Part shown: in pieces, positions 1 through 8,887 of the stretch
Layout: each line of letters starts with the position of its first letter
How positions within the stretch are numbered: position 1 is the stretch's first letter
Source of the DNA: Bacillota bacterium
GTDB lineage: Bacteria > Bacillota > Clostridia > Lachnospirales > Lachnospiraceae
Reading direction: 5' to 3'
Length of the DNA: 43,505 nt
Assembly (NCBI GenBank): GCA_023421075.1
Contig: JAEZUM010000033.1
Coordinates: 1-43,505, forward strand
The notes under the pieces: model-generated
Told to the model about the DNA's origin: nothing
Databases searched by the model: none
What the model saw: only the letters and a program-made list of their open reading frames with translations
Translations under genes and position numbers: made by a program

Positions 1-125
1 AGTGGCTTTTATGACTTAGCCACGGCTTATCAGTCTGTGCACATCAACTATTGAAAGCGCCGTGTACCGAACGGTACGCACGGTGCTGTGAGAGGACGGC
101 GGTTAGTCACCGCCTCCTACTCGAT
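1..125 (+). mobile_element. 3' end of a group II intron (domains V and VI)
   Basis: The last bases of a group II intron can be folded by eye. Positions 56-87 form domain V: the AGC triad (56-58), a nine-pair lower stem, a two-base CG bulge on the 3' strand, a short upper stem and a four-base loop. Positions 90-125 form domain VI: GAG (90-92) pairs with CTC (120-122), a GGCGG/CCGCC hairpin (98-114) sits at the tip, and A119 is left bulged, seven bases from the end, as expected for the branch-point adenosine. The intron ends in CTACTCGAT, a common bacterial 3' end, so the splice site is about 125/126. GTGGCT (2-7) and AGCCAC (18-23) form another hairpin. The rest, including any reverse transcriptase, lies left of the window. 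The subclass was not determined. Confidence 0.8.
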
Positions 126-134
126 TGGAAATTC

Positions 135-1331
135 TTATACCGGCATTTGGGTTCTTATGATATCATGTTCACACTTAAGATAACGACTGAGTCTCTTCTC
201 AAAATCCTCCATGTTAAGACCGATACGGTCGAAGACTTCTTCCGGTACCGGATCGAGTACCGTAGCTCCTAAACAGAGCCAGGCGTAATGCTGCGCTATA
301 TGAACACAAGAAACTAGCTCGTTATTAACAATGCATGGACTGTTTGGTCTATGGTGGTACAGAGCCACTTCATACATCGGGAAGGGAAGATCCCACATAT
401 CCAATAGATAACCGCCTATTTCCTGATGATTATATTCATATTCATCAAGATCAAGCTTTGCATAATCATCAACAGTAAGTGTCTCCTTACTCAGAGTACC
501 GTTATTCTGTAGGTTCTTTGATAACACAATCAGGCCGATATTATGCATCAGTCCGGCAAACATTGTGGCCTCCGGCGGCTGTTTGTGAAAAAAGGTCTCA
601 TACAAGAACAGGAAGACACGGTTCGACAGATAAGCGTGCTGCCATAATAATTCAGGTTCTGTTGAGATTTCAGCTGTCTGTTTGATGCTATTGATGGCAC
701 AAGCCCAATGGATAAAGCTTTTCAGATTGTGTAGTCCGATATAATGAGCCGCTTGCTTCACTGTGTTGGGCATAACACCATATACGGCAGATTTACCTAC
801 CTGAATTAGGAGAGAAGAGATATCAGTTTCTGCTTCCAGCTCACGAACCAAAGCATCCATATTCTCTTCTTCAATTAACTGAATTATTTTCTTGCAATTA
901 TCGGGCATTTCACAATTACAGCCCATATCCTTTATTGATTTGATCAGGTCCTCGGAATTAAGTACCACATCATCAGTAAACATCTTATTGATGTTGTCTA
1001 ACAGTTCTGTGTTATTCCAGGGCTTGAATACATATAGTTTTGCCACATTATGAAGCAGAGCCCGAAACATCGGTTTTTCCTCTGCATAACCGCTAAGTAT
1101 GATTCGGATAATCTTAGGGTACTTCTCCTTCACAATACTTAAAAGTTGATAGCCATCAAGAATTGGCATCCGCATATCACTGATTACCATATCAATCTCT
1201 GTGTTCTCGATCAGCTTCAATGCTTCCATACCATTTTCTGCAGTGAATATTTCATAATCCGTTTCCAAGAACATTCTTGATAACGCTTTTAAGATCTGGA
1301 CCTCATCGTCCACGATTAATATCTTTTTCAT
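135..1331 (-). CDS. Response regulator with HDOD output domain
   Basis: 398 aa. Residues 1-120 are a CheY-like receiver: acidic pair D8/D9, phospho-acceptor D52 in ISDMRMP, S80 and K103 in the FKPW motif. Residues about 145-340 look like an HDOD domain, a catalytically inactive relative of HD phosphohydrolases, with the typical stretch FAGLMHNIGLIVLSK. Receiver-HDOD proteins are usually signalling adaptors, and no DNA-binding domain is present. It is the last gene of a three-gene minus-strand operon, 27 bases after the previous stop. A group II intron ends only nine bases beyond its stop codon, so its original terminator is probably displaced. The domain call is firm; the signal and target are unknown. 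Confidence 0.85.
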   Translation of the reverse strand: MKKILIVDDEVQILKALSRMFLETDYEIFTAENGMEALKLIENTEIDMVISDMRMPILDGYQLLSIVKEKYPKIIRIILSGYAEEKPMFRALLHNVAKLYVFKPWNNTELLDNINKMFTDDVVLNSEDLIKSIKDMGCNCEMPDNCKKIIQLIEEENMDALVRELEAETDISSLLIQVGKSAVYGVMPNTVKQAAHYIGLHNLKSFIHWACAINSIKQTAEISTEPELLWQHAYLSNRVFLFLYETFFHKQPPEATMFAGLMHNIGLIVLSKNLQNNGTLSKETLTVDDYAKLDLDEYEYNHQEIGGYLLDMWDLPFPMYEVALYHHRPNSPCIVNNELVSCVHIAQHYAWLCLGATVLDPVPEEVFDRIGLNMEDFEKRLSRYLKCEHDIIRTQMPV

Positions 1332-1358
1332 ACCCCATCATCCTTTCATTCAGTAAAA

Positions 1359-2393
1359 TTAGTGTTCTTCGAAAGAAAAACTGACTACAAGATTGCCGTC
1401 CTTGTCTAGTATCTGGAGTGTTATAAGGCATAGATCGCTAATCTTATCTACTAAATTTTTGATGTATGCCATTTTCGCGTGAAAGACTGTCATTCCGTTA
1501 TTTCTCTTCGATGCCTCAATACTCGCATCTTTCGAAATAATCGAGATGGTAAACTTGTTGGTGTGTAGATAGTTCACATATAGTCCGTTCTGAGTGAAGT
1601 CATCTTGAAACAGTATAAAAATGGAGGATAATAACGCTTCCAACATTTGAATATTTATATAAACTGTGCTTTCACCTACAGGCCGTTGATCTAGAATGGC
1701 CTCCGGAAAGGATCCTTGTATCTGGTCGTTCAGTTTATGCTGGAGTTGAGCACAGGTGAATTCCTTCCTTTCGATTGTAATTGCTTTGCTTAGGGTGCTA
1801 TAGATATCAAACTGCTTTGATAAAATACTGCTATAAATGGTTCGATCCAAAGGGGTGAAATCCTTACCGAAGGAAAGTATCTCATTACCGATACACCGTA
1901 GCAGATCAGAGCTTCTCTTTGCATTATCCACGACATCATCAATTCGCTTTAATATATTTTGATAGGCTAGATTCTGTGCCTCTAATAAGCTTTTATTCTT
2001 TTCGTTTTCTTCCTGCAAAATATAGTAATCGAGCGCTTTACGAATGATAACAATTAATTCATCGATGCTCCAGGGTTTCGTAATAAAGTTAAAGATGTCT
2101 ACCTGATTGATGGTTGCAAGCACCTGTGGAAGCTGTGTATATCCGGATAGAACAAGTTTGATAATAGATGGATAGTTGGCTTCTACATGCTTAAGGAGAT
2201 CGAGACCGTTCATTTCTGGCATGCGCATGTCGGTGATAATTACATTTATTTTCTTCTGCTCAAGGATCTCTACCGCACGCAGAGCACTTTCAGCAAAATG
2301 ACATCGATATTCTTCTTCCAGCAGACCCCGCCTCAGCGAACTCAAAATATTAATTTCATCATCAACGAAGAGTACCGAATAATTTTCATACAT
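1359..2393 (-). CDS. Response regulator with degenerate kinase-like C-terminus
   Basis: 344 aa. Residues 1-120 are a receiver domain with D11/D12, phospho-acceptor D55 in ITDMRMP, S83 and K106 in TKPW, closely resembling the receiver of the next gene. The remaining ~220 residues contain no helix-turn-helix, GGDEF, EAL or HD motif. They start with a predicted coiled helical stretch (about 125-175) and end in an alternating strand/helix region that could be a degenerate histidine-kinase ATPase fold, but the N and G boxes are not recognisable, so this is only a guess from layout. It lies between the kinase gene (36-base gap) and the HDOD regulator (27-base gap) and is presumably phosphorylated by that kinase. 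Confidence 0.75.
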   Translation of the reverse strand: MYENYSVLFVDDEINILSSLRRGLLEEEYRCHFAESALRAVEILEQKKINVIITDMRMPEMNGLDLLKHVEANYPSIIKLVLSGYTQLPQVLATINQVDIFNFITKPWSIDELIVIIRKALDYYILQEENEKNKSLLEAQNLAYQNILKRIDDVVDNAKRSSDLLRCIGNEILSFGKDFTPLDRTIYSSILSKQFDIYSTLSKAITIERKEFTCAQLQHKLNDQIQGSFPEAILDQRPVGESTVYINIQMLEALLSSIFILFQDDFTQNGLYVNYLHTNKFTISIISKDASIEASKRNNGMTVFHAKMAYIKNLVDKISDLCLITLQILDKDGNLVVSFSFEEH

Positions 2394-2429
2394 AGTATCA
2401 CCGAGCCTTTCTCTTATGCATATGGAGTG

Positions 2430-3722
2430 TTATACTTCTGTAACAATGGGAAGTGTTATGATGAAGGTGGCTCCATTTCCAAACTCACTTTTTACTTCGA
2501 TAGAACCATTGTGCTTGTTAACGATGATATCATACGATATGCTAAGTCCAAGCCCGGTTCCTTGTCCAATCTCCTTGGTAGTGAAGAACGGTTCAAAAAG
2601 CTTTAGGATATGATCCTCAGGAATACCGGGACCATCGTCAATGAACCAGAGAATGATATTCTGGTCTTGTTTACGGGCTACAATTTTAATAAGACCCAGG
2701 CTGGGGCGATTCTGTGATTTTATTGCCTGGGCTGCATTAAGAATAATATTAACAAATACCTGCCCTAGTTGTATCCGGTTGCAAAAGATTACAATATCAT
2801 CCGGTACTTCTATTTCGACATTGGCAACATACTTCACTTCATTTCTTGTAATGAGAACAACCTGATTAACCAGTTCTAATAGAACATTCATATCTTTATC
2901 ATCGTCTCTGGCTGATCTGGCAAATACACGAAGGGATTGGACAATCTCTGTTACTCGATTTATTCCGCTTTCCGAGTCGGTGAAGATACCTTCCAATTCA
3001 CTTAATATCATATCAATCTTCAATGCGCGGTATTTGTTGCTCACAATAGCAGCACATTGACTAAGTTCAGAGCTATCATTAATTTCTTTCTCATTGATGG
3101 TATCTTGTACAAAAGTCAAAAATTCTATAACTCGATAAAAATATTTATGAAGTATATCAAAATTACTTTTAACAAAACCCATGGGATTATTAATCTCATG
3201 AGCGATACCGGCAGCCAATTGTCCGATTGCAGCCATTTTCTCTGACTGGACAAGACTGAATTTGGCTTCAGTCAGCTTTGCATTAATTTCTTTTAATTCT
3301 TCATTCTGCTTCTTTGTTACCTCAATCAATGATTTCAGGTGGTTGGAGTTGTTCTTGGATTCAATCGCAACCTTAAGCCTTGCATTTAGTTCGATGGCAT
3401 TGATTGGCTTATTGATATAATCAAAGGCCCCTAGTTCAAAGCATTTCTTATAGCTTTCCAGATCATCCAAGGAGGTTAGCATGATAATCGGCATATCATC
3501 GTAAGTAGGATCTGCACGTAACTGTTCTAATAGCTCCAGACCGGAGATAACCGGCATGATAATATCTAAAATCAGAATATCGATCCAATGCTCTTTTAAA
3601 AGTCCCTTTACTAAAGTTGGATCATTACATAATATAATCTGCGTGATATCAGGGATGGCATCCAGATAACGCTTGGAGATTGTCAAGTTAAGTTGACTGT
3701 CATCAACCACTAGTACGTTCAT
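2430..3722 (-). CDS. Receiver-histidine kinase hybrid, soluble
   Basis: 430 aa from the ATG at 3722, chosen because GGAGG lies seven bases upstream and the protein then begins with the receiver core MNVLVVDDSQ; an in-frame ATG at 3767 lacks such support. The receiver (1-120) has D53 as phospho-acceptor and K105. A coiled coil (about 125-160) leads to a HisKA domain with H175 in GIAHEINNP, followed by a HATPase domain with an N box (NIILNAAQAI), a G1 box (DDGPGIP), an F box (FEPFFTTK) and a G2 box (GTGLGLS). There are no membrane segments, so it should be cytoplasmic and receive its input through its own receiver. It heads the operon and is the likely phosphodonor for the two downstream receiver proteins. 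Confidence 0.9.
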   Translation of the reverse strand: MNVLVVDDSQLNLTISKRYLDAIPDITQIILCNDPTLVKGLLKEHWIDILILDIIMPVISGLELLEQLRADPTYDDMPIIMLTSLDDLESYKKCFELGAFDYINKPINAIELNARLKVAIESKNNSNHLKSLIEVTKKQNEELKEINAKLTEAKFSLVQSEKMAAIGQLAAGIAHEINNPMGFVKSNFDILHKYFYRVIEFLTFVQDTINEKEINDSSELSQCAAIVSNKYRALKIDMILSELEGIFTDSESGINRVTEIVQSLRVFARSARDDDKDMNVLLELVNQVVLITRNEVKYVANVEIEVPDDIVIFCNRIQLGQVFVNIILNAAQAIKSQNRPSLGLIKIVARKQDQNIILWFIDDGPGIPEDHILKLFEPFFTTKEIGQGTGLGLSISYDIIVNKHNGSIEVKSEFGNGATFIITLPIVTEV

Positions 3723-3889
3723 ATTATAACCTCCATTCATTAGGCGGGTCGTCATTTGTTTATACAATTATATCATTTCACTTATAATATTTCAACTAAT
3801 GATAATAAGTTTAACAAAAAATGGGATGATAATTTTCTTCAATATGTAACAATGTCACAAAGATTGGAGAAAAAATAACAAAGTTTGCC

Positions 3890-3926
3890 TTGACAGAATA
3901 TCTAGTATATCGTAATATTTGAATAT
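3890..3926 (+). promoter_or_regulatory. Promoter and probable ArsR operator of the sulfur operon
   Basis: TTGACA (3890-3895) and TATAAT-like TAATAT (3913-3918) are separated by 17 bases, a strong sigma-A promoter. ATATTTGAATAT (3915-3926), with five-base inverted arms and a two-base centre, overlaps the -10. Its size and AT-rich symmetry fit an ArsR-family operator, suggesting autorepression of the gene starting at 3969. Confidence 0.65.
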
Positions 3927-3968
3927 ATAGATAATAGAATATTATGAGATAGAGAAAGAGGGTTAGAG

Positions 3969-4256
3969 ATGAACAATGATTATCAGAAATACTATGAGGT
4001 GTCTGAGCTACTGAAGACTATCGCTCATCCGGTCAGAATCTGTATCATTCGAGGACTGATGGAGAAGGGTGAGTGTAATGTGACCTATATGCAATCCTGT
4101 CTTGGCACACCGCAGTCGACTGTATCACAGCATATCCAGAAGCTGAAGTCTGCAGGAATTATCGAAGGCCGGAGAGATGGGCTGGAAATATTTTACAAAG
4201 TAAAGCATGAGAAAGTTGCAGAGTTAATTAACCTGCTATGCGATGAGAAAAAGTAA
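3969..4256 (+). CDS. ArsR-family transcriptional repressor
   Basis: 95 aa, a typical length for the family. It is a winged helix protein with the recognition helix around TPQSTVSQHIQKLKSAGII (residues 47-65) and a wing at GRRDGLEIFYKV. Cysteines are at 25, 36, 44 and 91. The ELCVCDL-type arsenic/cadmium site is absent, but one cysteine early (C36) and one in the last helix (C91) resemble the two-cysteine layout of persulfide sensors such as BigR/SqrR. The next gene, 54 bases on, encodes a multi-domain sulfur-transfer enzyme, so a reactive-sulfur sensor is a reasonable inference. The ligand is not proven. Confidence 0.88.
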   Translation: MNNDYQKYYEVSELLKTIAHPVRICIIRGLMEKGECNVTYMQSCLGTPQSTVSQHIQKLKSAGIIEGRRDGLEIFYKVKHEKVAELINLLCDEKK

Positions 4257-4310
4257 TATCGTAACGGAATCTATCATAATCGATAAAGCATAAAAAATGG
4301 AGGAATCAAT

Positions 4311-6800
4311 ATGAGTAAAAAAGTATTAATTGTTGGTGGCGTAGCAGGTGGAGCATCTGCAGCAGCGAGACTTAGAAGACTTGATGAAGCAGCAGAAATC
4401 ATTATGTTCGAGCGGGACGAATACATTTCCTTCGCGAACTGTGGGTTACCCTATTATATCGGAGAGAGCATCAAGGAGCGTAGTAAGCTCTTAGTACAGA
4501 CACCGGAGGCGATGAAGGCTAGATTCAATATTGATGTTCGAAATAACAGCGAAGTTGTTAAGGTGGATGCGATTAAGAAGACTGTTGTGGTGAACAGTAA
4601 GCAAAAGGGGACTTATGAGGAAAGCTACGATTATCTGATTCTTTCACCGGGAGCAAAAGCTCTTCGACCGAACATCCCCGGAATTAACAGTGATAAGATT
4701 TTTACCTTGAGAAATATACCGGATACCGATAAAATTAAGTCTTATGTAGACAGAAAGGGTATCGAAAGTGCGATCGTTATCGGTGGAGGCTTTGTCGGTG
4801 TTGAGATGGCAGAGAATTTAAGAGACAGAGGCTTACAGGTCAGCCTGGTGGAAGCAGCCCCTCATATTCTGGCTCCTTTTGATGATGATATGGTTGTCGT
4901 ACCCGAGAAAGAACTGGTGGAAAACGGTGTAAGACTTGTTCTCGGAGACGGAGTAAAGTCCTTTCAGGAAGTAAACAGTCAGGTTGAGGTGACACTGAAC
5001 AGCGATAAAAGGTTAACCGCTGATATGATCATACTGGCAATCGGTGTAGCACCGGATACCGGTTTTTTGAAGGAAAGCGGTCTGGAATTCGGACCACGCG
5101 GACATATTCTGGTAAATGAAAAAATGCAGACTAATATGGAAGGCATTTATGCGGTAGGAGATGCGATCGAGGTAGTTGATTACGTTACCAAGCTTAAGAC
5201 GGCAATCCCTCTGGCCGGCCCTGCTAATAAGCAAGGAAGAATTGCAGCAGATAATGTTGCAGGTCTTAGCTCTGTTTTCAAAGGTTCACAAGGAACTTCC
5301 ATTATAAAAGTCTTTGGTCTTACCGCAGCAAGTACCGGTGCCAATGAAAGAACTTTAAAGAGAGCAAACAGGGAGTATCGAACCATTACGGTTCATCCGG
5401 TATCCCATGCCTCATATTATCCGGGTGCGGTACCGATGACCCTAAAGCTGATATTTGATCAGGAGGGGAAGGTGCTTGGTGCACAGGGAGTTGGCTTTGA
5501 CGGGGTGGATAAGAGAATTGATGTTATTGCTACCGTAATCCGTCTGGGAGGAACCATCAATGATCTGACAGAGCTGGAATTATCCTATGCGCCCCCGTTC
5601 TCTTCCGCGAAGGACCCCGTTAATATGGCAGGATTTGTAGCGCAGAATATCTTAGAAGGCAGAAGTCATATTGCAACCTGGAACGAGGTGAAGGAGTTAA
5701 ATCCAGACGATTATATTCTGGTGGATGTCCGTAGTGAAGAGGAATATAATAATGGGCATGTGGAAGGAGCAATTAATATTCCGGTAGACAGCTTAAGAGA
5801 GCGACACACTGAGCTGGATCCGAATAAGTTGATAGTGGAATATTGTCAGGTAGGTCTCAGAGGCTATGTGGCAGACCAGATACTGAGTCAGAAGGGATAC
5901 CGGGTATTGAATGTCACCGGTGGTTATAAGACGGCATCCTCCTTGAAATTTGATCCCTCCAAAGAGGATCATAGAGACAATTCATCGAACAATAGCGGAA
6001 CCAGACACCTGGTAATTGATCCTGATACTCAGGCAATTAAGGAAGAAGTCGATCAGAAAGGCACCTTCCATAAAACCTTGGATGCCTGTGGTCTGTGCTG
6101 CCCAGGGCCATTGATGCAGGTAAAGGCTTCGATGACCGATATGGAAGAGGGCCAGATTCTGAAGGTAAACGCATCCGACCCAGGCTTTTACGAAGATATC
6201 AAGGCTTGGTGCAAACGTACCAATAACGAATTACTGGAGGTAAATAAATCCGGTGGCAATATAACAGCATTTATTAAGAAGAATCGTAAGGATGAACCCG
6301 CCAAGCAATTTCTTGGAGATATTCCGGTCAGAGATAACAAGACAATGGTTGTATTCAGCGGAGACCTTGATAAAGCGATCGCATCGTTCATCATTGCGAA
6401 CGGTGCTGCATCCATGGGTAAAAAGGTTACGATGTTCTTTACCTTCTGGGGACTTAATATTCTTAGAAAACCCGAGAAGATCAGAGTAAAGAAGGGTATG
6501 CTTGACTCAATGTTTGGCGTTATGATGCCAAAAGGCAGCAAGAAATTAAAGCTATCGAACATGAATATGCTTGGTATGGGCGGAAAAATGATTCGCATGG
6601 TCATGAAAAATAAGAATATCTCCTCTTTGGAGGAGCTGATTCAGTCGGCAATGGACAGCGGGATTGAGATCGTTGCATGCCAGATGTCAATGGATGTTAT
6701 GGGGTTGAAAAAGGAAGAGTTATTGGATGGCGTGAAGATTGGCGGAGTGGGATATTACCTCGGTGAAGCAGAGGATTCCAATGTAAATCTTTTCATCTAA
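4311..6800 (+). CDS. CoA-disulfide reductase-rhodanese-TusA-DsrE fusion
   Basis: 829 aa, four domains in one chain. Residues 1-445: flavoprotein of the CoA-disulfide reductase/NADH oxidase family, with FAD motif GGVAGGASAAAR, active cysteine C44 in FANCGLPYY, and an NAD-binding GGGFVGVEMAE. Residues about 457-545: rhodanese with catalytic C512 in the loop CQVGLRG. Residues about 588-660: TusA-like, signature CGLCCPGP with C597 as the likely sulfur-carrying residue. Residues about 680-829: DsrE/F-like domain beginning MVVFSGDLDKA, with a conserved-looking ACQMSMDVMG. Together these should reduce CoA (per)sulfides or polysulfide and pass sulfane sulfur along cysteines within one cytoplasmic protein. 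Similar fusions are known in Firmicutes. It follows an ArsR regulator, probably in one transcript, and ends before a perfect terminator hairpin. Confidence 0.92.
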   Translation: MSKKVLIVGGVAGGASAAARLRRLDEAAEIIMFERDEYISFANCGLPYYIGESIKERSKLLVQTPEAMKARFNIDVRNNSEVVKVDAIKKTVVVNSKQKGTYEESYDYLILSPGAKALRPNIPGINSDKIFTLRNIPDTDKIKSYVDRKGIESAIVIGGGFVGVEMAENLRDRGLQVSLVEAAPHILAPFDDDMVVVPEKELVENGVRLVLGDGVKSFQEVNSQVEVTLNSDKRLTADMIILAIGVAPDTGFLKESGLEFGPRGHILVNEKMQTNMEGIYAVGDAIEVVDYVTKLKTAIPLAGPANKQGRIAADNVAGLSSVFKGSQGTSIIKVFGLTAASTGANERTLKRANREYRTITVHPVSHASYYPGAVPMTLKLIFDQEGKVLGAQGVGFDGVDKRIDVIATVIRLGGTINDLTELELSYAPPFSSAKDPVNMAGFVAQNILEGRSHIATWNEVKELNPDDYILVDVRSEEEYNNGHVEGAINIPVDSLRERHTELDPNKLIVEYCQVGLRGYVADQILSQKGYRVLNVTGGYKTASSLKFDPSKEDHRDNSSNNSGTRHLVIDPDTQAIKEEVDQKGTFHKTLDACGLCCPGPLMQVKASMTDMEEGQILKVNASDPGFYEDIKAWCKRTNNELLEVNKSGGNITAFIKKNRKDEPAKQFLGDIPVRDNKTMVVFSGDLDKAIASFIIANGAASMGKKVTMFFTFWGLNILRKPEKIRVKKGMLDSMFGVMMPKGSKKLKLSNMNMLGMGGKMIRMVMKNKNISSLEELIQSAMDSGIEIVACQMSMDVMGLKKEELLDGVKIGGVGYYLGEAEDSNVNLFI

Positions 6801-6878
6801 GATATTGTCCCGTTGAACAATCATTATTTCGCTAGCCACAGTTCAAACGATACTTGTACAAATACGATGAATAAAATA

Positions 6879-6943
6879 AGAGAAGGGTTATATACTTTAC
6901 CACTACGTTTCTGTATGAGTGGTAAAGTATATAACCCTTCTCT
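6879..6943. terminator. Perfect 26-bp hairpin terminator
   Basis: Arms 6879-6904 and 6918-6943 are perfectly complementary over 26 bases around a 13-base loop. It lies 78 bases after the sulfur-transfer fusion gene and ends in a short T-rich tail (CTCTTTGTT). Its position fits a rho-independent terminator, though the stem is longer than usual. Confidence 0.75.
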
Positions 6944-7017
6944 TTGTTAGAGTGAAACAGGATGTTCAATTAAATTTGCTGTTTTTTACTTGTATAGTAG
7001 AAAGTGAGAGGCTATGA

Positions 7018-7026
7018 TGGTATAAT
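7018..7026 (+). promoter_or_regulatory. Extended -10 promoter for the FtsEX operon
   Basis: TGGTATAAT, an extended -10 (TG at 7018, TATAAT at 7021-7026), lies about 30 bases before the coiled-coil gene. No convincing -35 is seen at the usual spacing, which extended -10 promoters tolerate. Confidence 0.55.
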
Positions 7027-7056
7027 TAACACCAGAACAATTCGGGAGATGAAGTG

Positions 7057-8187
7057 ATGATAAATCAGTGCAGACGAAAACTGAAGATAGCCATTGCCTT
7101 TCTTATGCTGCCGTTACTGATCGCGGCTCCGATTCCGGTCTATGGAGAGGTGACTTCAATCGAGGATACTAAGGATAAGATTGAAAATATATCAGAAGAA
7201 GAGTTAAAGGTCTTGGAAAGGCTGTTTCTCATTACAAAGGAGTTGGAGGCTCTTGAGTCAGAAGAAGCGAAGCTGAATGAGGATATGACTACGCTAACGG
7301 AGCAGATAGCGGATCTGAATAAACAAATCGATCGGACCCAGCAAGAGTATGACAGGAAGCTGGAGGTACTATCGCAGTTGCTGGTATATTATCAACGCGG
7401 AGGTCCGGCGACTTATCTTGAGATATTACTGAAGGCGGAAAGCTTCAGTGAATTTCTGAAAAGTCTAAATCTAATCAAGGATATATCACATAATGTATCA
7501 GAACTGCTTACTGCTCTCGAGGAAGACAAGTTGCTTCTATTATCGGAAAAGGAACAGTTAGGCGAGAAAGTAGTAATGCTTGAGAATAAGAAAACAGAAA
7601 TAGAGCGTAATATGCAGGAGAGGGAAGTCGTTCAGAATGAACTCGAGGCCACTTTATCCGGATTAGAGGAGGATCGTGCCTATTACGAGGAGCAGCTAGA
7701 GAATCTGCAGCTGCTTTGGGATAACTGTAGAAAGCTGTTTAAAAATATCGTTTCAGAGGCAACCAGAATTATAGGAGAAGGTTATTTTACGGCAGAGGAT
7801 TTAAACCTTGGTTTGGGACTTTTTACTATGCCCGGTGAGATCGAAGAAGAGACCTTTAACCGCGTATTAAACGATCATTCCGAGATGACAGAGACCTTCT
7901 TCCGATTCGAGGATGAGAGAGTTGTTCTGGAGGTACCGGATCTTCATCTTGTACTACAGGGGAACTTTGTAATCGCTGATGATAGCGCCATTCGATATGA
8001 GATTACAGCAGGAACCTTTTATGAACTGCCCTTGGATGAGATATCCCTTCAGGCCCTATTTGAGGATGGGCCTCTGTTAATTGATTTTGCTGCAATAACG
8101 AATGGTATTGATATAGTTGATTTTAGCCTGCAAGAGATAGCAAGTCAGGAAGGACGATTATCCTTTGTGATAAAATTGAAATGGTAG
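7057..8187 (+). CDS. Secreted coiled-coil protein, PcsB-like, without hydrolase domain
   Basis: 376 aa. The ATG at 7057 has GGGAG eight bases upstream; a GTG three bases earlier is also possible. A signal peptide is clear: basic start (CRRKLK), hydrophobic core, likely cleavage near VYGEV. Residues about 45-225 are highly charged and heptad-like, matching the coiled coil of FtsEX partners such as PcsB and CwlO, including the segment LLVYYQRGGPATYLEILLKA. The ~140-residue C-terminus is strand-rich and lacks the C-H-N motifs of CHAP or NlpC/P60 and the metal site of M23, so no peptidoglycan hydrolase domain is evident. Being the first gene before ftsE and ftsX, it probably acts outside the membrane as their partner, perhaps activating a separate hydrolase. 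Confidence 0.8.
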   Translation: MINQCRRKLKIAIAFLMLPLLIAAPIPVYGEVTSIEDTKDKIENISEEELKVLERLFLITKELEALESEEAKLNEDMTTLTEQIADLNKQIDRTQQEYDRKLEVLSQLLVYYQRGGPATYLEILLKAESFSEFLKSLNLIKDISHNVSELLTALEEDKLLLLSEKEQLGEKVVMLENKKTEIERNMQEREVVQNELEATLSGLEEDRAYYEEQLENLQLLWDNCRKLFKNIVSEATRIIGEGYFTAEDLNLGLGLFTMPGEIEEETFNRVLNDHSEMTETFFRFEDERVVLEVPDLHLVLQGNFVIADDSAIRYEITAGTFYELPLDEISLQALFEDGPLLIDFAAITNGIDIVDFSLQEIASQEGRLSFVIKLKW

Positions 8188-8206
8188 TCGATGGGAGGTA
8201 GTGTTC

Positions 8207-8887
8207 ATGATTGAAGCGAAGGATGTATCATTAATCTATCCGGATGGTACGAGAGCATTAAAGAATATCAATCTTCATATTAACCCCGGTGAATTGGTTT
8301 ATATTACCGGTCCTAGCGGTTCAGGAAAGACTAGCTTACTCAAGCTTCTCATCGGAATGGAATACTCCAGTGAGGGAGAGCTTTCGGTACTCGGTGAACG
8401 TATGGTGAAAGGGAATGATACAAAAATACGAAAACTACGTAAAAGAATTGGTCCTGTATTTCAGGAATTTAAGCTGATTGAAGGCAGAACCGCGCTGGAG
8501 AATATCTGCATGGGAATGCGTTTTCTTGGTATTGCACCCGGAAAGATGCGAGTGGAAGCGGAAAATGCATTAAAAAGAGTTGGATTGGAGCACAAGATAC
8601 ATACTAGGGTAGAGCATCTATCCTGGGGGGAAGCACAGCGCGTTGCAATCGCAAGGGCGGTTGCTCGTAAACCGGTATTGATCCTGGCGGATGAGCCTAC
8701 CGGCAACCTGGATCATGATAATGCGATTAATATTCTGAAGCTTCTCACCTCCTTTAAAGACAGCAATACGGCTGTTGTGATAACAACCCACGCAACGCAT
8801 CTGATCGAAGGAGCCGAGGATGCTACCTTTGTACGGGTGAACAGTGGAGAGATATCCATTTCGCGCAGTGGGGAGGGCCGGGAATGA
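8207..8887 (+). CDS. ftsE: FtsE-like ABC ATPase
   Basis: 226 aa from the ATG at 8207, which has GGGAGG eight bases upstream; a GTG two codons earlier is less well placed. Walker A GPSGSGKTS, signature LSWGEAQRVAIARA (an LSGGQ variant with W), Walker B VLILADEPTGNLD and the switch histidine in TTHATH are all present. The length and the Q-loop region FQEFKLIEGRTALENI fit FtsE, the cytoplasmic ATPase that drives FtsX during cell-wall remodelling. It overlaps ftsX by four bases (ATGA) and follows the coiled-coil partner by 19 bases. An MacB/LolD-type assignment is less likely given the FtsX-type neighbour. Confidence 0.9.
   Translation: MIEAKDVSLIYPDGTRALKNINLHINPGELVYITGPSGSGKTSLLKLLIGMEYSSEGELSVLGERMVKGNDTKIRKLRKRIGPVFQEFKLIEGRTALENICMGMRFLGIAPGKMRVEAENALKRVGLEHKIHTRVEHLSWGEAQRVAIARAVARKPVLILADEPTGNLDHDNAINILKLLTSFKDSNTAVVITTHATHLIEGAEDATFVRVNSGEISISRSGEGRE

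Noticed and set aside
51..272. 73-codon plus-strand reading frame at the left edge
   Set aside because: It runs through intron domains V and VI and the antisense of the HDOD gene.
6879..6943. CRISPR repeat or transposon terminal repeat
   Set aside because: The palindrome occurs once, has no spacer array and no transposase; its position after a gene end favours a terminator.
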